Source: Hansfordia pulvinata (Eukaryota; Ascomycota; Sordariomycetes; Xylariales). From it: DNA of 64,000 bases. The position numbers were made by a program, and so were the translations under genes. The first letter of the stretch is position 1. Each line of letters begins with the position of its first letter. This document shows positions 33,296-45,874 of the stretch, one piece after another. The stretch lies in contig BJKQ01000013.1 in the NCBI GenBank assembly GCA_006538405.1, positions 124,001 to 188,000 on the forward strand. The letters are read 5' to 3'. Under the pieces are notes generated by a model. It did not search any database. It was not told the DNA's origin and saw only the letters and a program-made list of their open reading frames with translations.

Positions 33296-36240
33296 TGCCG
33301 CTGCCGTGACTGTCGTGACTGTCGTGACTGTTTACTCGTACCGCGGTGTTTTATCTCGTGGCCCAGCGGAATCCTCCGTGGAATTCCCAAACGCACGCAC
33401 GCCTGTAACACGCACCTCGCATCCACATCCCACAGTGCCGGCACACAGCTCTGGACCCTTCCATTTTTTTATTTCCCCTTCTCTCCCCACGTGCCCTCGA
33501 GGGGTGGAGGAGGAGGAGGGCGACGAGCAGAAGGAGGAGGAGGGGAAGAAGAAGATGTGAAACCAGACCGGCTCAAACCCCCTGGGAGAGGCCCTTCCGG
33601 GCAGCGAGTTGCGAGAAAGAAGCACCTCATCGACAAGAAATCTCTGATCTGTATTCACAAACGAGCTGCCCAGAGCAGATCGCCTTCCCCAATCCGCACA
33701 ACAGCGGCCATGCCTGCCTGCTCGAGCTTGTGCGCGTGCTCCGTAGATTGATGAGAAGCGCTGCGTTACGGGGAAACAAACCACACCAGACTCATCAGGC
33801 ACGGGCCCAGAGCGCGCTCTCGTCTCGGTTCCATTCGTCCACGGCACGATCCGGGTGGGTGGTAGGGCGACGGCTCGGCGGGGTCAATCCCCGGAGAGTA
33901 CGGAGTAGTGCTGTGTACTCGTGGTGGGGCAGCGCAGCTAATTTCCCAGCAGGGGGGGGGGGGGGTCTTTCTCTCGGGATACTTCGTACGAATGATTGAC
34001 TGGTGGGACTATCTGTATCTGTGCGTGCCTGTTTCTGCGCACGGGACGCGAACTGGCAAGCAAAGGCAAGGTCATTCATGAGGCGAGGCCCTCGTAATGA
34101 AAAACCCACCTTGTGAGGCGAGTGATGAGCCTCGGATTCACGCGGGCAACTCGCAAGGCGTGCTCCTGCGTGCTTTCGGCGAGACTTGGATCCGGTCAGG
34201 TCCGTCCTCCTCATCCCCGAGGTTAGATAGGTAGGTGAATACTCGTAACAATATGCTATGATTACGAGCACTCAATAGCCCCTCGGATCAGTCCCGAGGT
34301 GCCCCAAAACCCGGGTCCGGGTTGGCAACAGACCAGGCTGCATGCTCTATTTACTCGTGTTGGAACTTGTGGAGGACACAAGGGTTGCGACGGAGTGCCG
34401 ATGCTTATGGTTTCCTCAGTCTTCTCATCTCGGGTCCGATACTGCGTGCTGGCAGGCGCATGGGAGGGGGCACGGGGGGTTGACGAAAAGGCCCGTCTCG
34501 TGGTCTCGATCCAGTATAATCGTGTCTCTTTTTTTTTTTTTTTTTTTTTTTCCCTCTCTCGCCTACGAGTATGCTTTGAGCGATAGAACGGCGGGCTATT
34601 GCGACAATCGGTGCCCGCAGGTGGCCGACCCCGGCAGATCGGGGACCTGGCGACCCCTCCCCTGCAGCGGGAACAGGGAAGACGGCAGGGGTCACGGGCA
34701 GGGGTTACGAGCAAGGGGGGGGGGGGGGTGTTGGACAGGTCGCCGACGCTTTGTCACAAGCGAGGACGAGGACGAGGACGAGGACCAGGGAAGGACGAGC
34801 AGTGCGGGCCGGGGACTGGCTGGCTACATGTATGAGTAGGCAGAAATTGAGAGCCCCCTCCCTGGGAGATGGAGTGGTCCCCGAAGCAGTTGTCAGAACC
34901 TTGGATCCCTACAACCACTTATTACCACTCACCACCATAACCACGAAAGCTCTGCTCGGGCTCTCGGGAGCGAGGCGGCGTACGAGAACGAATGATGGCC
35001 AGGAACGGGAGGAGGGAGACGACGACCAGAGCTGAAAGGGGAAGAAGAGAGGGTAAGGGAAAAGGAAGGAGGAGAACCAGACAAGGCATGACATGACATG
35101 ACAAGACAGGAGGACAATACTCATAGGAAGGCGAGCGGCGGCTGACCACGACAAACCAACCCCTGCAGCAGATGCTATACTCGGACGGCCCCGTCAGCGC
35201 GCGTTGCCTCCTCCTCCTCCTCCTCCTGCCGTCGCCTCTGCTGGCTTCAGCTGGGCACCGTCTCATGGTAGCCACCCATCATCGCATGGGGTTTGTGGCG
35301 ATGCTTTTTCTGATGAGCCAGCCTTACGAGTACCCGAATTTCGAAATGCCCCCAGATCCCAGCTGGCCAGTACACAAACAATGCCTCCTCTCATCAGCCC
35401 CGCCGCCCGCGGAGACGCACCCGGGACGACCGGCCCTCCCGGTCTGGGCCTTTGTTCTCATCAGTCTTGCTTTTTTTTTGCTTTTACGAGTACCCCTCGC
35501 GCTGCGCTGCGCTGGCAGGGCTGAAGGCGCCAGTGTGCGCCGGCGCCGTTGTGGCTGCGCTACGGTGCGGAGCGGTGCTACTCGAGAATCGGAACTAGAC
35601 TTATTACGAGTACTCGTAGTCGGCTCCTCTTTCAGGCGCATTCCCCGAGGGCAGGCAGAAGACAAGAAGAAGAAGAGGCAATGTGTCGTGGAGGTGGGCG
35701 GTAAGACGCCAGGTCTTGTCCATGATCATCGTTAGCCTCGGCCGGCCCGGCTTTTCATTCGATTCTGCAGCCAGCTTTCATCAGCCCGCCAATTCCAGAC
35801 ACACGAGCACGAGAGATTTCACCAGGTCAGTAGTCACAGGGTCTCCGGCGTGATTGGTGGGACACGACACGAGAGCAACGTTTGTCGTCCTGCAGCAGCA
35901 CCAGCAGCAGCAGTAATGCCGCCAGCAGTAATGCCGCCGATGGGTGGAATGGGAGCACGGCCCCCCCCTCCCACCAGAGAAACGGCCCCCCAAAGAACCC
36001 CAAAGGTGGCTCCATTGTCATCAGCCTGCACCCAATCGCGATGGCCCGAGAGTGACTGACTGATGGTGTATCCCCGTTCCTCCCATCTGTCGCAGATTTC
36101 AACGCCACCCGCCCGTGTTTGATGCGCAAAGCCCGCAAAAGGCGTTCAGGGGTGCATACTCGCACAGCGTCTGTTCTGCTCTGCTCTATTGCCGTGGTAT
36201 GGTACGGGTATACTCGTACTCGCCCCCAATCCATGCCTGG

Positions 36241-36241
<1 letters not shown>

Positions 36242-36274
<33 letters not shown>

Positions 36275-36367
36275 GTCAGCTTTCAAGGCCACGGACAGAC
36301 AGCAGCGGGTTCCTGGGGCTGCCATGTGGCTGTGGCGATCAGACCCGTCAGGGAAAAAGAGAGCGAG

Positions 36368-36406
<39 letters not shown>
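36242..36406. repeat. Two microsatellites, (CT)n and (CA)n(GA)n
   Basis: A CT run lies at 36242-36272 and a compound AC/AG run at 36367-36406, separated by about 95 bp of unique sequence. Confidence 0.95.
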
Positions 36407-38464
36407 CAGAGTGACAGAGAGAGTGTGTGTGGTGGAGCCCTCGGATGAATCCTACTGACGCAAATGGTCGCTATTCATAGTCGCCTTAGCCCCATGCCTG
36501 CCGACTAATTATGGCCCGCCTGATTCCTGAGATCGGCCCCCGTTCCTGTGTCGCTCTCATCAGGATGCTCCCCCTCCCTCCCTCCCTCTTGGGACCACAG
36601 ATGCATAAACGGACGAGGGCTCAGGCAGGGAACGGTGATGCATGCCCGCTCACTGTCTACGAGTATCCTGTGGGACCTGTGAGCCTCAACAACAGGGGAG
36701 AAGCACGCCAGGACCCTTGATCCAGGCCGAGACACTTCCTCACGGTGATGATTGATGGTGATGATGATGATTGTCACGGGTAGCCAGCAGAAAATAGAAC
36801 CCCGTCGAGTCGAGGACCCTGTCACCTGTTGCATCCCGCAGTCACCAGTCCGAGAGTCCTCACCAGGGTGTACTCGTACCAGACGAGCACTGGGGAGGGT
36901 GGTGGTCCCGTAGGACTTGCAGTAGCCCACTCGTTAGTGCCTCCCGAAAGATATCGTGATGACTGCAGACGCCGGTGTTGTTGTCGTCGTCTTCGTCGTC
37001 GTGAGCGACAACGCAGACAAGACGACAACACAGCCCCCCTCTCCACGGGTGTCCGCTTCGCCGGCAGCGAGCTGGTCAACCCTGCGAGCCTGCGTGCCGG
37101 GCTAAACTTGTTAACGAGTAGTGTGCTTCAGTCGATAGCCGGCCGGGCAGCACAACTCGGCATGGGAGATGATCGCCCGACTGGCTATAGGTAGTTAGCC
37201 CGGCACGGGGCCAGACTGAGGAGCTGATTATCTCCACACACTCGGGCCTGGTCTGGTCTCTCTTCTGTGGCACCCCGGCCCGCCCGCCCTCTTCCTGCAC
37301 ACTGGCGTGACTGGGTCGTAGGAGCTGCTGTGGTCCCCACGGCGGTAATTGAGAGAGATCCTCCTATAACCAACCCACCCCCCGCCGCGCCCCCCCGTCC
37401 TCCTCCCGGGCTTTTGTGAGTGGGAGACTTTTTGTCCGCATATCTTGTTGGATCGGTAATTCTGTGTGTGTCTGATCTGACGAACGGCCGCATTTGCCCA
37501 AAACGAGCAACCATAACGACTTGGGACACCACTAATAAGTTACCACCTAACTTGGCGGAAACCGCCTTACGAGTGCCCTACAGTGCCCGAAAGACACCCA
37601 TCACCCACCCCGGCACACGAAAACCACCGCCAGGACAGACGGAGAGAGAGATACAGATACACACACCCATCACTCGCGAGGAAGGATTCGCGCCCAGCGG
37701 TGGGAAGACGGACTCTCGGCTTTCTTTCTCCCGCAAGCTGTCTGACCTACCCGGTTAGCTGCGTTTCGAGAAGGAAGGAAGAAGAAGACGAACAAGGGAA
37801 CGCCCCAGGGCCCGCGGCGCCGGATATTCGAGTTCTTCTTCGGGGCGCCTACAAACGAGAGCACACAAAACCAGACCGCATCCCACGCACCGCGCCACCA
37901 CCACTAAGTACCTCGGCGAACTCCTCCCCTCTCGGCCCATCGTCGTTTTCCTTCCCTTTCCTTTCCTTTCCCTTTTTCCTTGTCTTACTTTTGGTAACCA
38001 CCTCCCTCTCTCTTAACCCCCTCTCTCGTTTCTTCTTGGTGTGTGTGTGTACGCGTGTGTGTACTGCCCGGCCCGTAATCTTCCTTTCCGAGGGGTCTGG
38101 GATCTACTCTCTTTTTTCGCACCGTTTCCTCTCTCTTACTTACACACGGCTCTTGCAAGCAATCCGCCCCTCAGACCCGACGACGAGGACGACGACGACG
38201 ACGACGACCTACGACAGACGGGATGAGAATCTAAGTTGCCTGGCCGGTTTCCAGCAACAGACACACCCCGACAGGAGCGCAAGGGTCTTTTTTTGCCGGA
38301 AACGACACCAGACTGGAAGAAGACAAAAGAGAGAGAAAGAGTTCAGGAAAAGAAAAGAGGCCGCTTCAGAAGATCGAAAGAAGAACAGGGACAGTGAAAC
38401 CAGGAGAGGGCTCAAGTCTCCCCCATCCACCAGCAAAACAGACGCCACAAAACACACCGCCAAC

Positions 38465-40378
38465 ATGGTGACGATATCCCGGCCACTGGCCCTGTCGACG
38501 TGGCTGCTCCTGGCGGGCCCGGGGCTCTGCGGCAAGATGGCGGCGTGGTGGGCCAACGACATGGGCCCGCAGCTGATGGCGCAGGACGACGAGACGGGAG
38601 ATTTCGTGTACAGCGCGTGCAACAGCCCGGACCAGCAGCCCGTGTGGCCCGAGGGCGCGTCCCGCCCGCGGCTGCACCTGACGAGCCACCCGCCCAAGGC
38701 CAACACGAGCGTGGCGGGCGCGGGCTGGACGTCGGGCAGCGCCGTGTACGCCAGCATCTTCTACCAGGACGCCAGCGACGACGTCGTCAACTCGCTGCTG
38801 CAGTGCGACACGGCCACGGGCCAATGGCAGGACAACGGCGACTACGTCATCACCTCGGGCGACTCCCCCAAGCCCGCGGCCGACAGCGGGCTCGCCGTCA
38901 TCCTCCTGGGCGCCGAGGACGGCTACCGCGTCTTCTACAACGACCTCGCCGGCTCCGTCCACGCCGTCGCCTACACCGCCGACACCAAGAAGTGGCTGTA
39001 CCAGGGGCCCGTGTCCCGCGACAAGACCTCCGCCAACGTCATCGGCGCCTGCTTCCCCGGCGACACCAACATCACCGTCGTCACCCCGCGCGACGACGCC
39101 AATATGGAGTTCTCCCGCTTCTACGGCGACAACACCTTTCACATCAGTGAGTTTCGATTCCCAGTGTTAGTTAGTGGGAGGATAGTGGAATAGGGGAATA
39201 GTAGTTGGTGTGGGAGAGAACAGGGGAACAGGGGAAACATTACAGAAACTCTCATACTAACTTCGCATTGCCCAGCAACCTCCCCAACCCCCCTGACCCT
39301 GCAAGACGCCGACGCCTCCAACAAGACGGAAAAGTCGGCCTTCAAGTACAACACGGCGGCCTCGCCCTCCTACAAGCTCCCGGGTTGGAACGGCAGCCCG
39401 CAGGCCATCGCCATGTCGGAGGACTCGAGCTGGGCGCGCAGCGCGTGGTACGTGGGCACGGACAACAACCTCAAGCAGGTGAAAGACATCAACTACAAGT
39501 GGACGCTGCAGGACCCGCAGGACGAGAGCGCCTGGCCCCGCGCCGACGACGGCATGCTGGCCGTCGCCTCCGACTTCAAGAGCAACAGCCTGCGCATCTA
39601 CTACCGCAGCGGGGGCAAGATGACCGAGGTCAACGGCGACGGCGGCATGTGGGCCGAGGCCGTCGCCCTGCCCTCCGTCGCCCCGTCCTCGACCGCGTCC
39701 CCCTCCTCGCCGTCGTCCACCTCCGCCGCCGACTCGGACGACGACGACGACTCCGGCCTCAGCCCGGGAGCCAAGGCCGGCGTCGGCGTCGGCGTCACCC
39801 TCGGCGTCCTGGCCTTCGGAGGCCTGCTGGTCGCCTTCCTGCTCATGCGCCGCCGCCAGCGCCGCATCGACGACCAGCACCGCGCCATGGCCAGCATGGC
39901 CGGCCCCGGCGGCTTCGACCCCAGCAACCCCGGCGGCGGTGCCGCAGCCTTCACGCCCGGCTCCGTCCACAACCACAACAACAGCAGCAACAACGCCTAC
40001 TCCCCCGGGGCCAGCACCACCAGCCCGGACTACGCCCACCAGGTCTACCCGCACCAGCACGGCCTCGGCTTCGCGCAGCCGGGCTACGCCCCCGGCGACG
40101 TCTACGGCCAGCAGGGAGCTTACGCCCCTCCGCCGCCCGCGGGAGACTTCGCCGGCGTCATGGGCCCGGGGGGCCAGCAGTGGCCCATGTACGGCCAGCC
40201 GCAGCAGCACCACCACCAAGTCCCGGTCCCGCCCATGAACGCGTCCCCCGAGAACAACGCCGCCGCCCTGCCGCACAAGGTCGAGGTCCACGAGATGCCC
40301 GAGCAGGCCAAGCCCGTCGAGATGATGGGCGAGGGCCATTACCAGGAGATGGACACGAGCGGGGGCAAGCATCAGTGA
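38465..40378 (+). CDS. Membrane-anchored fucose-lectin-like beta-propeller protein
   Basis: Two exons (38465-39146 and 39276-40378) give 594 residues. A signal peptide (MVTISRPLALSTWLLLAGPG) is followed by an ectodomain of about 320 residues. Its repeated pattern of Trp/Tyr-rich strands (SAVYASIFYQD, GYRVFYNDLAGSVHAVAY, SWARSAWYVGTDNNLKQV, SNSLRIYYRSGGKMTEV) matches the fungal fucose-specific lectin fold (PF07938 type). A Ser/Pro/Asp stalk leads to one transmembrane helix (about 396-417) and RRRQRR, then a cytosolic tail of about 175 residues rich in Gly, Pro, Tyr, Gln and His. The topology suggests a cell-surface glycan sensor or wall-contact protein; that role is inference. ATG 38465 was preferred over the open upstream frame because the signal peptide starts there and the context CAACATGG is good. 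Sugar-binding residues were not checked. Confidence 0.85.
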
Positions 40379-40893
40379 TTTCGGGGAAGTGATATTTTGT
40401 TTTCCATACTCATATCGTTTTCGGGTGGTGGGGATAGTGGGAAGGGGGGTTGGGCGAAGAAGAAGAAGAAGAAGAGAAAATCAGAAACTAGACGGCGGCG
40501 ATCAGGGAGGGACGGAGAGGGAAAAGTCCAGGAGAGATAATCACTAGTAGACAGCCACTGGCTCTCTCTCTTCCTCTCTCCCTCTCCTTTTCGCCCCCTC
40601 CTCTATCGCCTACCTACCTAATCACACTGCCACGTATACACACATCCCTCCCGTACGGCCACCGCCGCACCCACCATACCCCCCGCCATGCCATGTCGTC
40701 TTTCCCCTGCCATTGTTGTTTCCAGCGAGCGCTTACATACCCAGCTCGTACCATGTCACCGTTCCCCCCCCTTCCTTTCCAATTCCCCGTAAAATCCCCA
40801 ATGGATACCCCGGCTTACACTTATCTATCTACGACGTTATTATACCTGCCTATATCTACCTATATACCAATAACAGCCCAATCTGTCTTCGTC

Positions 40894-40928
<35 letters not shown>

Positions 40929-41300
40929 AACTGCTCTGACCCGGCGTCGGGAGAGGGAGCACAAACCTCCTTTCGAAAGCTGCAAGAAAAACATGGAATC
41001 AGTGACGCCGAATCTGGCAACGCAAGAAAAGAGCCTGCAGTCCGGGATGTCAAGTACAGGAGAAACGCGATAACCTGAGGGAAAAGAGGCCAAAGGTTGC
41101 TGGTGGATGAGGCGATCGGACAAAACCCCACAGCTCCGCCGTCGAGCAGAAACCCGTGTACCAAGCGCTCAAAGGTGCCTGCCTCTACGTCTCATCTTGT
41201 CATTGAGCTCAAACGGACAGGCGTCATGAGAGCACAGAAGCGAGCTGACAGTCACACTCGCTCAGCGAAGCCTCATCGGCTCAGAGTGAGCCAGCTTCCT
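40379..41300. other. Intergenic region before tRNA-Val
   Basis: Holds the lectin gene's 3' flank and a (CA)n run (40897-40926). There is an ACCTACCT tract near 40612. No gene is supported. Confidence 0.65.
40897..40926. repeat. (CA)n microsatellite
   Basis: An uninterrupted AC run of about 30 bp lies between the lectin-like gene and the tRNA. Confidence 0.97.
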
Positions 41301-41374
41301 GGTTTCGTGGTGTAGTTGGTTATCACGTCAGTCTAACACACTGAAGGTCTCCGGTTCAAGTCCGGGCGAAATCA
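41301..41374 (+). tRNA. tRNA-Val (anticodon AAC)
   Basis: A full cloverleaf can be folded. The acceptor stem GGTTTCG pairs with CGAAATC, with discriminator A. The D arm carries TGGTGTAGTTGG (A box). The anticodon stem TCAGT/ACTGA has loop CTAACAC, giving anticodon AAC. The T arm carries GGTTCAAGTCC (B box). There is no intron and no encoded CCA. It stands alone on the plus strand. Confidence 0.96.
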
Positions 41375-42245
41375 GCCAAATCTTTTGCCCAAGCTATCGT
41401 CGACATTAGTCCGTCGGCTTCATCTCTTTTATTGCCCATACACGTCTGGTTTACCAATGTTGACACTGATTTCGCGGCGAGAGCCGTACATATCCTCATA
41501 GATCCGGGCCGGGGAGCCTATTCTGGTAGAATGAGGTAGCACTCGGTCATGGCCAGAATCATACTCCACTGAACACTCGCAGCAGTACACTCATCATAAA
41601 AGCACCGCTCTATTCACTCTTCCCCGAAACAGATGAGCATTGCCCCGGCGCAAACTACGATCACCATATTCCCCAAGTCTATCGCAAGCCCGTTGGCGGA
41701 ACTCTGGACACCCTCGCCGTCTAGCTCAGTCCGGTTCTCTTCTCGCCAGCATCGCGTAGCCACGGCACTGAAATGTCAGCAATCGAGTCGCGCCGCCGAA
41801 TCAAAACCAAACGCCCCTTGTCTTCTTTCCCATGAAACCATCGCCGGGCTCCGTTGTGGTTGGCTCGTGTACTCCCCAGAAACACCCTATTCGGTGCCGC
41901 ACACGCACCTCTATCTTTAGAAAAGAGAAAGCACCGCTCAAGGCAAGCCTCCCAGGCAGACACAATAACCCGTCCCAGGAAGAATAAATCAAGCAGAATG
42001 CAGAAACTCTCCATCTCTCATGAGCAGAATGCAAGCGCCGCGACCATGCAGATGTTGATGCAGATGACTCCTGGCCCAACTCAAATCATGTCATAAACTC
42101 GCCAACGAGCACTCTCCTCCTTCCTATAACCCCACGTGGCACAGCCGGCCAGTCAGCGTGCAGGAAGCGTGTCAAACGCGAAAGAAAAACGCAACAGCAA
42201 GCAGCGCAGAAGAAAGAGAGGAAAAGGACCGCCCAGCTAGGCAAT
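41375..42245. other. Intergenic region between tRNA-Val and the SNF2 gene
   Basis: Includes the 3' flank of the minus-strand SNF2/RING gene. No other feature was seen. Confidence 0.6.
41383..41386 (+). terminator. RNA polymerase III T-run terminator
   Basis: Four T residues begin eight bases after the tRNA discriminator base, the usual Pol III stop signal. Confidence 0.7.
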
Positions 42246-45200
42246 CTAGTTGAAGAACGCCGCCAGGTCTCCCGCCGTGAGCCGCGTGCTGGCCCGGAAC
42301 GCCGTCTGGTCCATGGCGGCGTCGATCAGCGAGCGCTTGCGCTCCTGGATCTCCAGGATCTTGTCCTCGACTGTGTCCCGCGCCAGGATCCGGTGCACTG
42401 TCACGTCCCGCGCCTGCCCGATGCGGTGCGCCCGGTCGACCGCTTGCGACTCTATGTAAGGGTTCCAGAAGGGGTCGAGGATGATGACCCGTGACGCCGC
42501 CGTCAAGTTGAGCCCAGCGTTGCCGCTCTTGAGTGACACCAGGATCACCCTCACCTCTGGGTCGCTCATGAACTCCTCCGCAGCCTCGTGCCGCGCCGTC
42601 GCCGTCATTGCCCCGTCGTACCGCACGTGTCGCACCTCGACGTCCCGGTCCAGCGCAATCTCCACCAAGTCCAGCATCAGCGTCCACTGCGAGAACACAA
42701 TCGCCTTCTCCCCCGTCGCCTTGAACGAGTTGAGCAGCTCGCAGCACTTTTCAATCTTGGACGACGACTCCCAGTGCTCCGACAGCTGGCGCCGGTACTG
42801 CAGCCGGGCCGCCTTGCCGCGCGTGGCCCGCTTCCGCAGCGTCCTGAGCTTGTCGACGTTGATCCCTTCCTCCGGCCCTTTGCCCTTGTCCGACTTGCCA
42901 GTCTTGGACGGCCCGCCCTCCTCAAAGTCGATTTCGGCATCGCTGTCGTCATCGTCGGATTCTTTCTTGGGCAGTTTCTCCGGCTGGAACTCGGCCTGGA
43001 AGGCCGCGTATGTGACCACCCTTGTCGTGTTGATGGGGCCGCGGCACTTGGGACACGACACTGGGGTCGTCGGGCCTGCATTTGGATTTTCCCCCGCCTT
43101 CGCTTCGAGGAACTGGTCGAAGCACTCCTTGCAGAACTCGTGCCCGCACCTGAGCACAAACACCGGGCTTTGCACAATGTCGCAGCAGATGGGGCATTCA
43201 AAATCCTCGCTCTCCTTGATGCGTTGCACGGCACTAGGGAGTAGGGTCCGCACCATGGCTGGTGTAGCGGCGTCTCCTTGGTCAATGCCACCGGCCGCGT
43301 CCGCATCGAATAAGTGCAGCATCGGGTGATTGCAGGCCTGTCGCAATTTGAGAAGCTTAGCCAGGATGGACGCGTAGTTCTTGCCGACCAGCCCCAGCTT
43401 CTCGTACCGCTTCACCTCCTGCCGACTTTGTTCAGCGAGATTCTGGTAGAACGCCTTCTCGTCGTCGCTCAGGTCGACGAAGACGTCGTGCTGCGTTTTA
43501 GACGGCAGCTCAATGATTGGCTTGCCGTCCACTTTCGACTGCTTGGTGCGCCGCAGCATGATGGCCTTGAGCAGGATCTGCAGCTTCTCCATAGCCTTCC
43601 GCTTTCCAAGCTGCACTTGAGTCCTTGCCTTCTTGTCATCGAGCGAGTCGAAATCCTGCGAGGGTCAGCAGCCGCTGGAATCACTGGGGAGAAATAAATG
43701 ACCACTTACCTTTCTAAATGCGGATAGATCGTGGTAGGGCTTGATCCGCAAGAACTTCACAATCGGACTCAACTCTTCCACCTTGTTCATGATGGGCGTG
43801 CCCGTCAGACACCACCGATATTCCGCCTTGAGACCCCACATGGCGATAGAGCGCCGGGCCAGGGGGTTCTTGATCTGCTGCGCCTCGTCGCAGACGATCC
43901 GATACCATCTGCTCTGGGGGCCGGTGATCGGACACGTTGCCAGAAGCTCCCGCTCCAGCTTGTCAGGATCCCGCTGTTCTCTTGGTTTCAGCTCTTCGTC
44001 CTCCGTAAGCTTGTCACGTTTCTTCAGCTCCGAGCAGATAGAATCGTACGTAGTAAGAACTACATCGTAACCGGAAAGAAACTCGTAGTCCCTCTTGTGG
44101 CCATGCGCAATGAAGACTGATAGCGCGTGTGTTGCCTTGAGCTTGGTCCTGATCTCCGAGGCCCACTGCCGGATCAAACTAAGAGGACCGACGATGAGGT
44201 TGGTCTTGATCTGTTCAAAGTCAGCAGGTGGAGGCAGAGTAGAACTAAGAAGACTCACATGGGGATCGGAGCGCTCTTTCGGGGGAGGGGCAGGACGTGA
44301 AACCATCAGAGCCAGCGTGGAGATTGTCTTGCCCAAGCCCATGTCGTCCGCCAGGATGCCGCCTTTCTTCTTCTTATCGTCTTCCATTTTCATCATCCAG
44401 GTCAACGCGACTTTTTGGTGCTCGTATAGCGTACTCTTCAGAGCCTCTGGCGTTCCCTGGCGGTCCTCGGCAGCCATGTCTTCATCGGACGCAATATTGG
44501 CTACGAGGTCCCGAATCTCTTCCTGGGAAACAGCAGACTGATCCAGGTCGCCCAGTGCTTGAGCTGCTCTTGCTGGGAGCGCACTCCCCATGCCGCCATC
44601 GTTGTTCAGCCAGTCGTAATTGGCGTAGTGTGAAGTGCGACCTAGGATGCTCGAAAGAGAGCGCCCATACGACAGGGCCCCAGGACGCGAGCGGAATCCT
44701 GCAGGTCCTCCTCGCATGGGCGGCAACTGATGCGAGCGTGGCGTAGGCAGTGGGAGGCCGCCGAATTGAGCAGCTGGAGCTCCAAATGGTGGTGTAATGA
44801 TTGTCGGCCATGCCCCAGACGGGTTGGAGAAATTCTGGCCATGCGGATACACCCGATCTGATCCTGGGGTTGAGATGGTTCCGCCAAGCGCCCTGCCGGT
44901 GCCATCAGGCGCGGGACGCAAAGATGACCAGGGTCCATCGGCATCCACGTACGACCCGGGCATTGTGGGTGTTGGAAACGGTGTAAAAGTAGACCGATCC
45001 TCACGAATGTCGCGGTCCGGAGATGACCAGGGATCGTTGACATCGGCGTACGAGCCAGGGATCGAGGGCAGGTTGAAGGCAGAGCGGTTTTCACCAACGC
45101 CGCCCAACTGATGTCTCTGTCCCGGAACCTGGTGGCCTTGGATCGGGGGGTGGAAAGCGCTCGATTGTGGAGGCTGCGTCGCTGGACGATGCGTTTGGTC

Positions 45201-45874
45201 GGGCTGGGGGAGATTAAACGTGTCCTGCATTCGCGTGTCCTCGAAAGATGTGGGCTCGTCGCTCTGCTCTCTAAGGGAGTTCGCCAACCTTGCATCTTCC
45301 TGTTTCTGCCGCAACCGGCGAGCGTACATGTCAAACATACGTTGCTGCTCAGCGATTTCAGCAGGTCCCATTCCCAACGCGGGCTCTACGCCCCGAAATC
45401 ATCCGTCAGGTCAATAACGCCCGCCGGCTCTTGGCGAGATCCTTGGATCGAGGGCAGCGAAGGCCCAGCATTGGATGGTCGGTCGTGCAAAGCGGCGGGG
45501 GAGAGGCCCAATGGGTTGCTCTGGTAATTTCGGGAACGAGCAGGCCCGGCATTCTGCGATGGAAAACGTCGTATATTGGGCGATCGATCTGACGATATGC
45601 CCGGCCGCGAGGGGATGCTAAACGTCTTCGGCGCTCGCTGGGACTGGGTAGCGTGGTTGTGGATATCCGGGGTGACGCGCCGAGATTTAGACGGGCCCTC
45701 ACTCAGGCCAGAATGGGACTCGTCGTCGGCCAGATTGGCAAATGCCCGCTTTCCCTTCTCATTCGATCCCAGAAACTCAATTTCGCCTGCAAATCGATCA
45801 GTAAGGAGATGCGTCTGGGGCCCGGGTTGATACCCACTGTCACTGGTATCAGGGGATTCCATTTCGGGTTCCAT
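42246..45874 (-). CDS. ULS1: Uls1-type SNF2 translocase with RING finger
   Basis: Nuclear ATP-dependent DNA translocase with a RING (E3-type) finger, related to Uls1/Ris1, which acts on SUMO-modified proteins on DNA. Exons 45874-43710 and 43655-42246 give about 1191 residues if one missing base is restored. The break is at GGGG near 45393-45396 (plus-strand CCCC), just after VIDLTDDFG. In the other frame the sequence continues VEPALGMGPAEIAEQQRMF. VIDLTDD (about residue 155) is a good SUMO-interacting motif. The SNF2 N-lobe has ADDMGLGKTIST (Walker A) and CDEAQQIKN (DEAQ box). The RING reads CPICCD, CGHEFCKEC and CPKCRG. The C-lobe has KAIVFSQWT, SLKSGNAGLNLTAASRVI and DRAHRIGQ. No HIRAN domain was seen, which argues against Rad5. 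The family is secure; the orthology is likely. Confidence 0.9.

Larger units (their letters stand above)
32616..36878. repeat. Cluster of 12 TACTCGTA/TACGAGTA octamers
   Basis: Exact copies start at 32616, 32968, 33333, 34240, 34564, 35325, 35485, 35605, 35611, 36211, 36658 and 36871. The pair at 35605 and 35611 overlaps to form a perfect 14-bp palindrome. Function unknown; it may be a protein-binding site or a dispersed repeat remnant. Confidence 0.9.
30384..38464. other. Eight-kilobase gene-poor, repeat-rich region
   Basis: No frame here has domain-like composition or a credible splice model. The region is dense in simple repeats: (GGCA)n near 32756, (AAGC)n near 33044, compound CA/GA/CA at 33221-33295, poly-G runs at 33952-33965 and 34715-34728, poly-T at 34529-34551, (ATGAC)n near 35085, (CT)n at 36242 and CA/GA at 36367. 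Twelve TACTCGTA/TACGAGTA octamers lie between 32616 and 36878. The last kilobase, with CTTTCC tracts and long C/T tracts, probably includes the promoter and leader of the lectin-like gene. A long non-coding RNA cannot be excluded. Confidence 0.6.

Noticed and set aside
35172..35735. 187-codon frame with a leucine-rich start resembling a signal peptide
   Set aside because: The rest has chance-like composition, overlaps other frames and contains the intergenic octamers in its sequence.
37583..38464. Open frame continuing upstream of the lectin-like gene start
   Set aside because: Low-complexity and basic, with no domain; the signal peptide begins cleanly at 38465.
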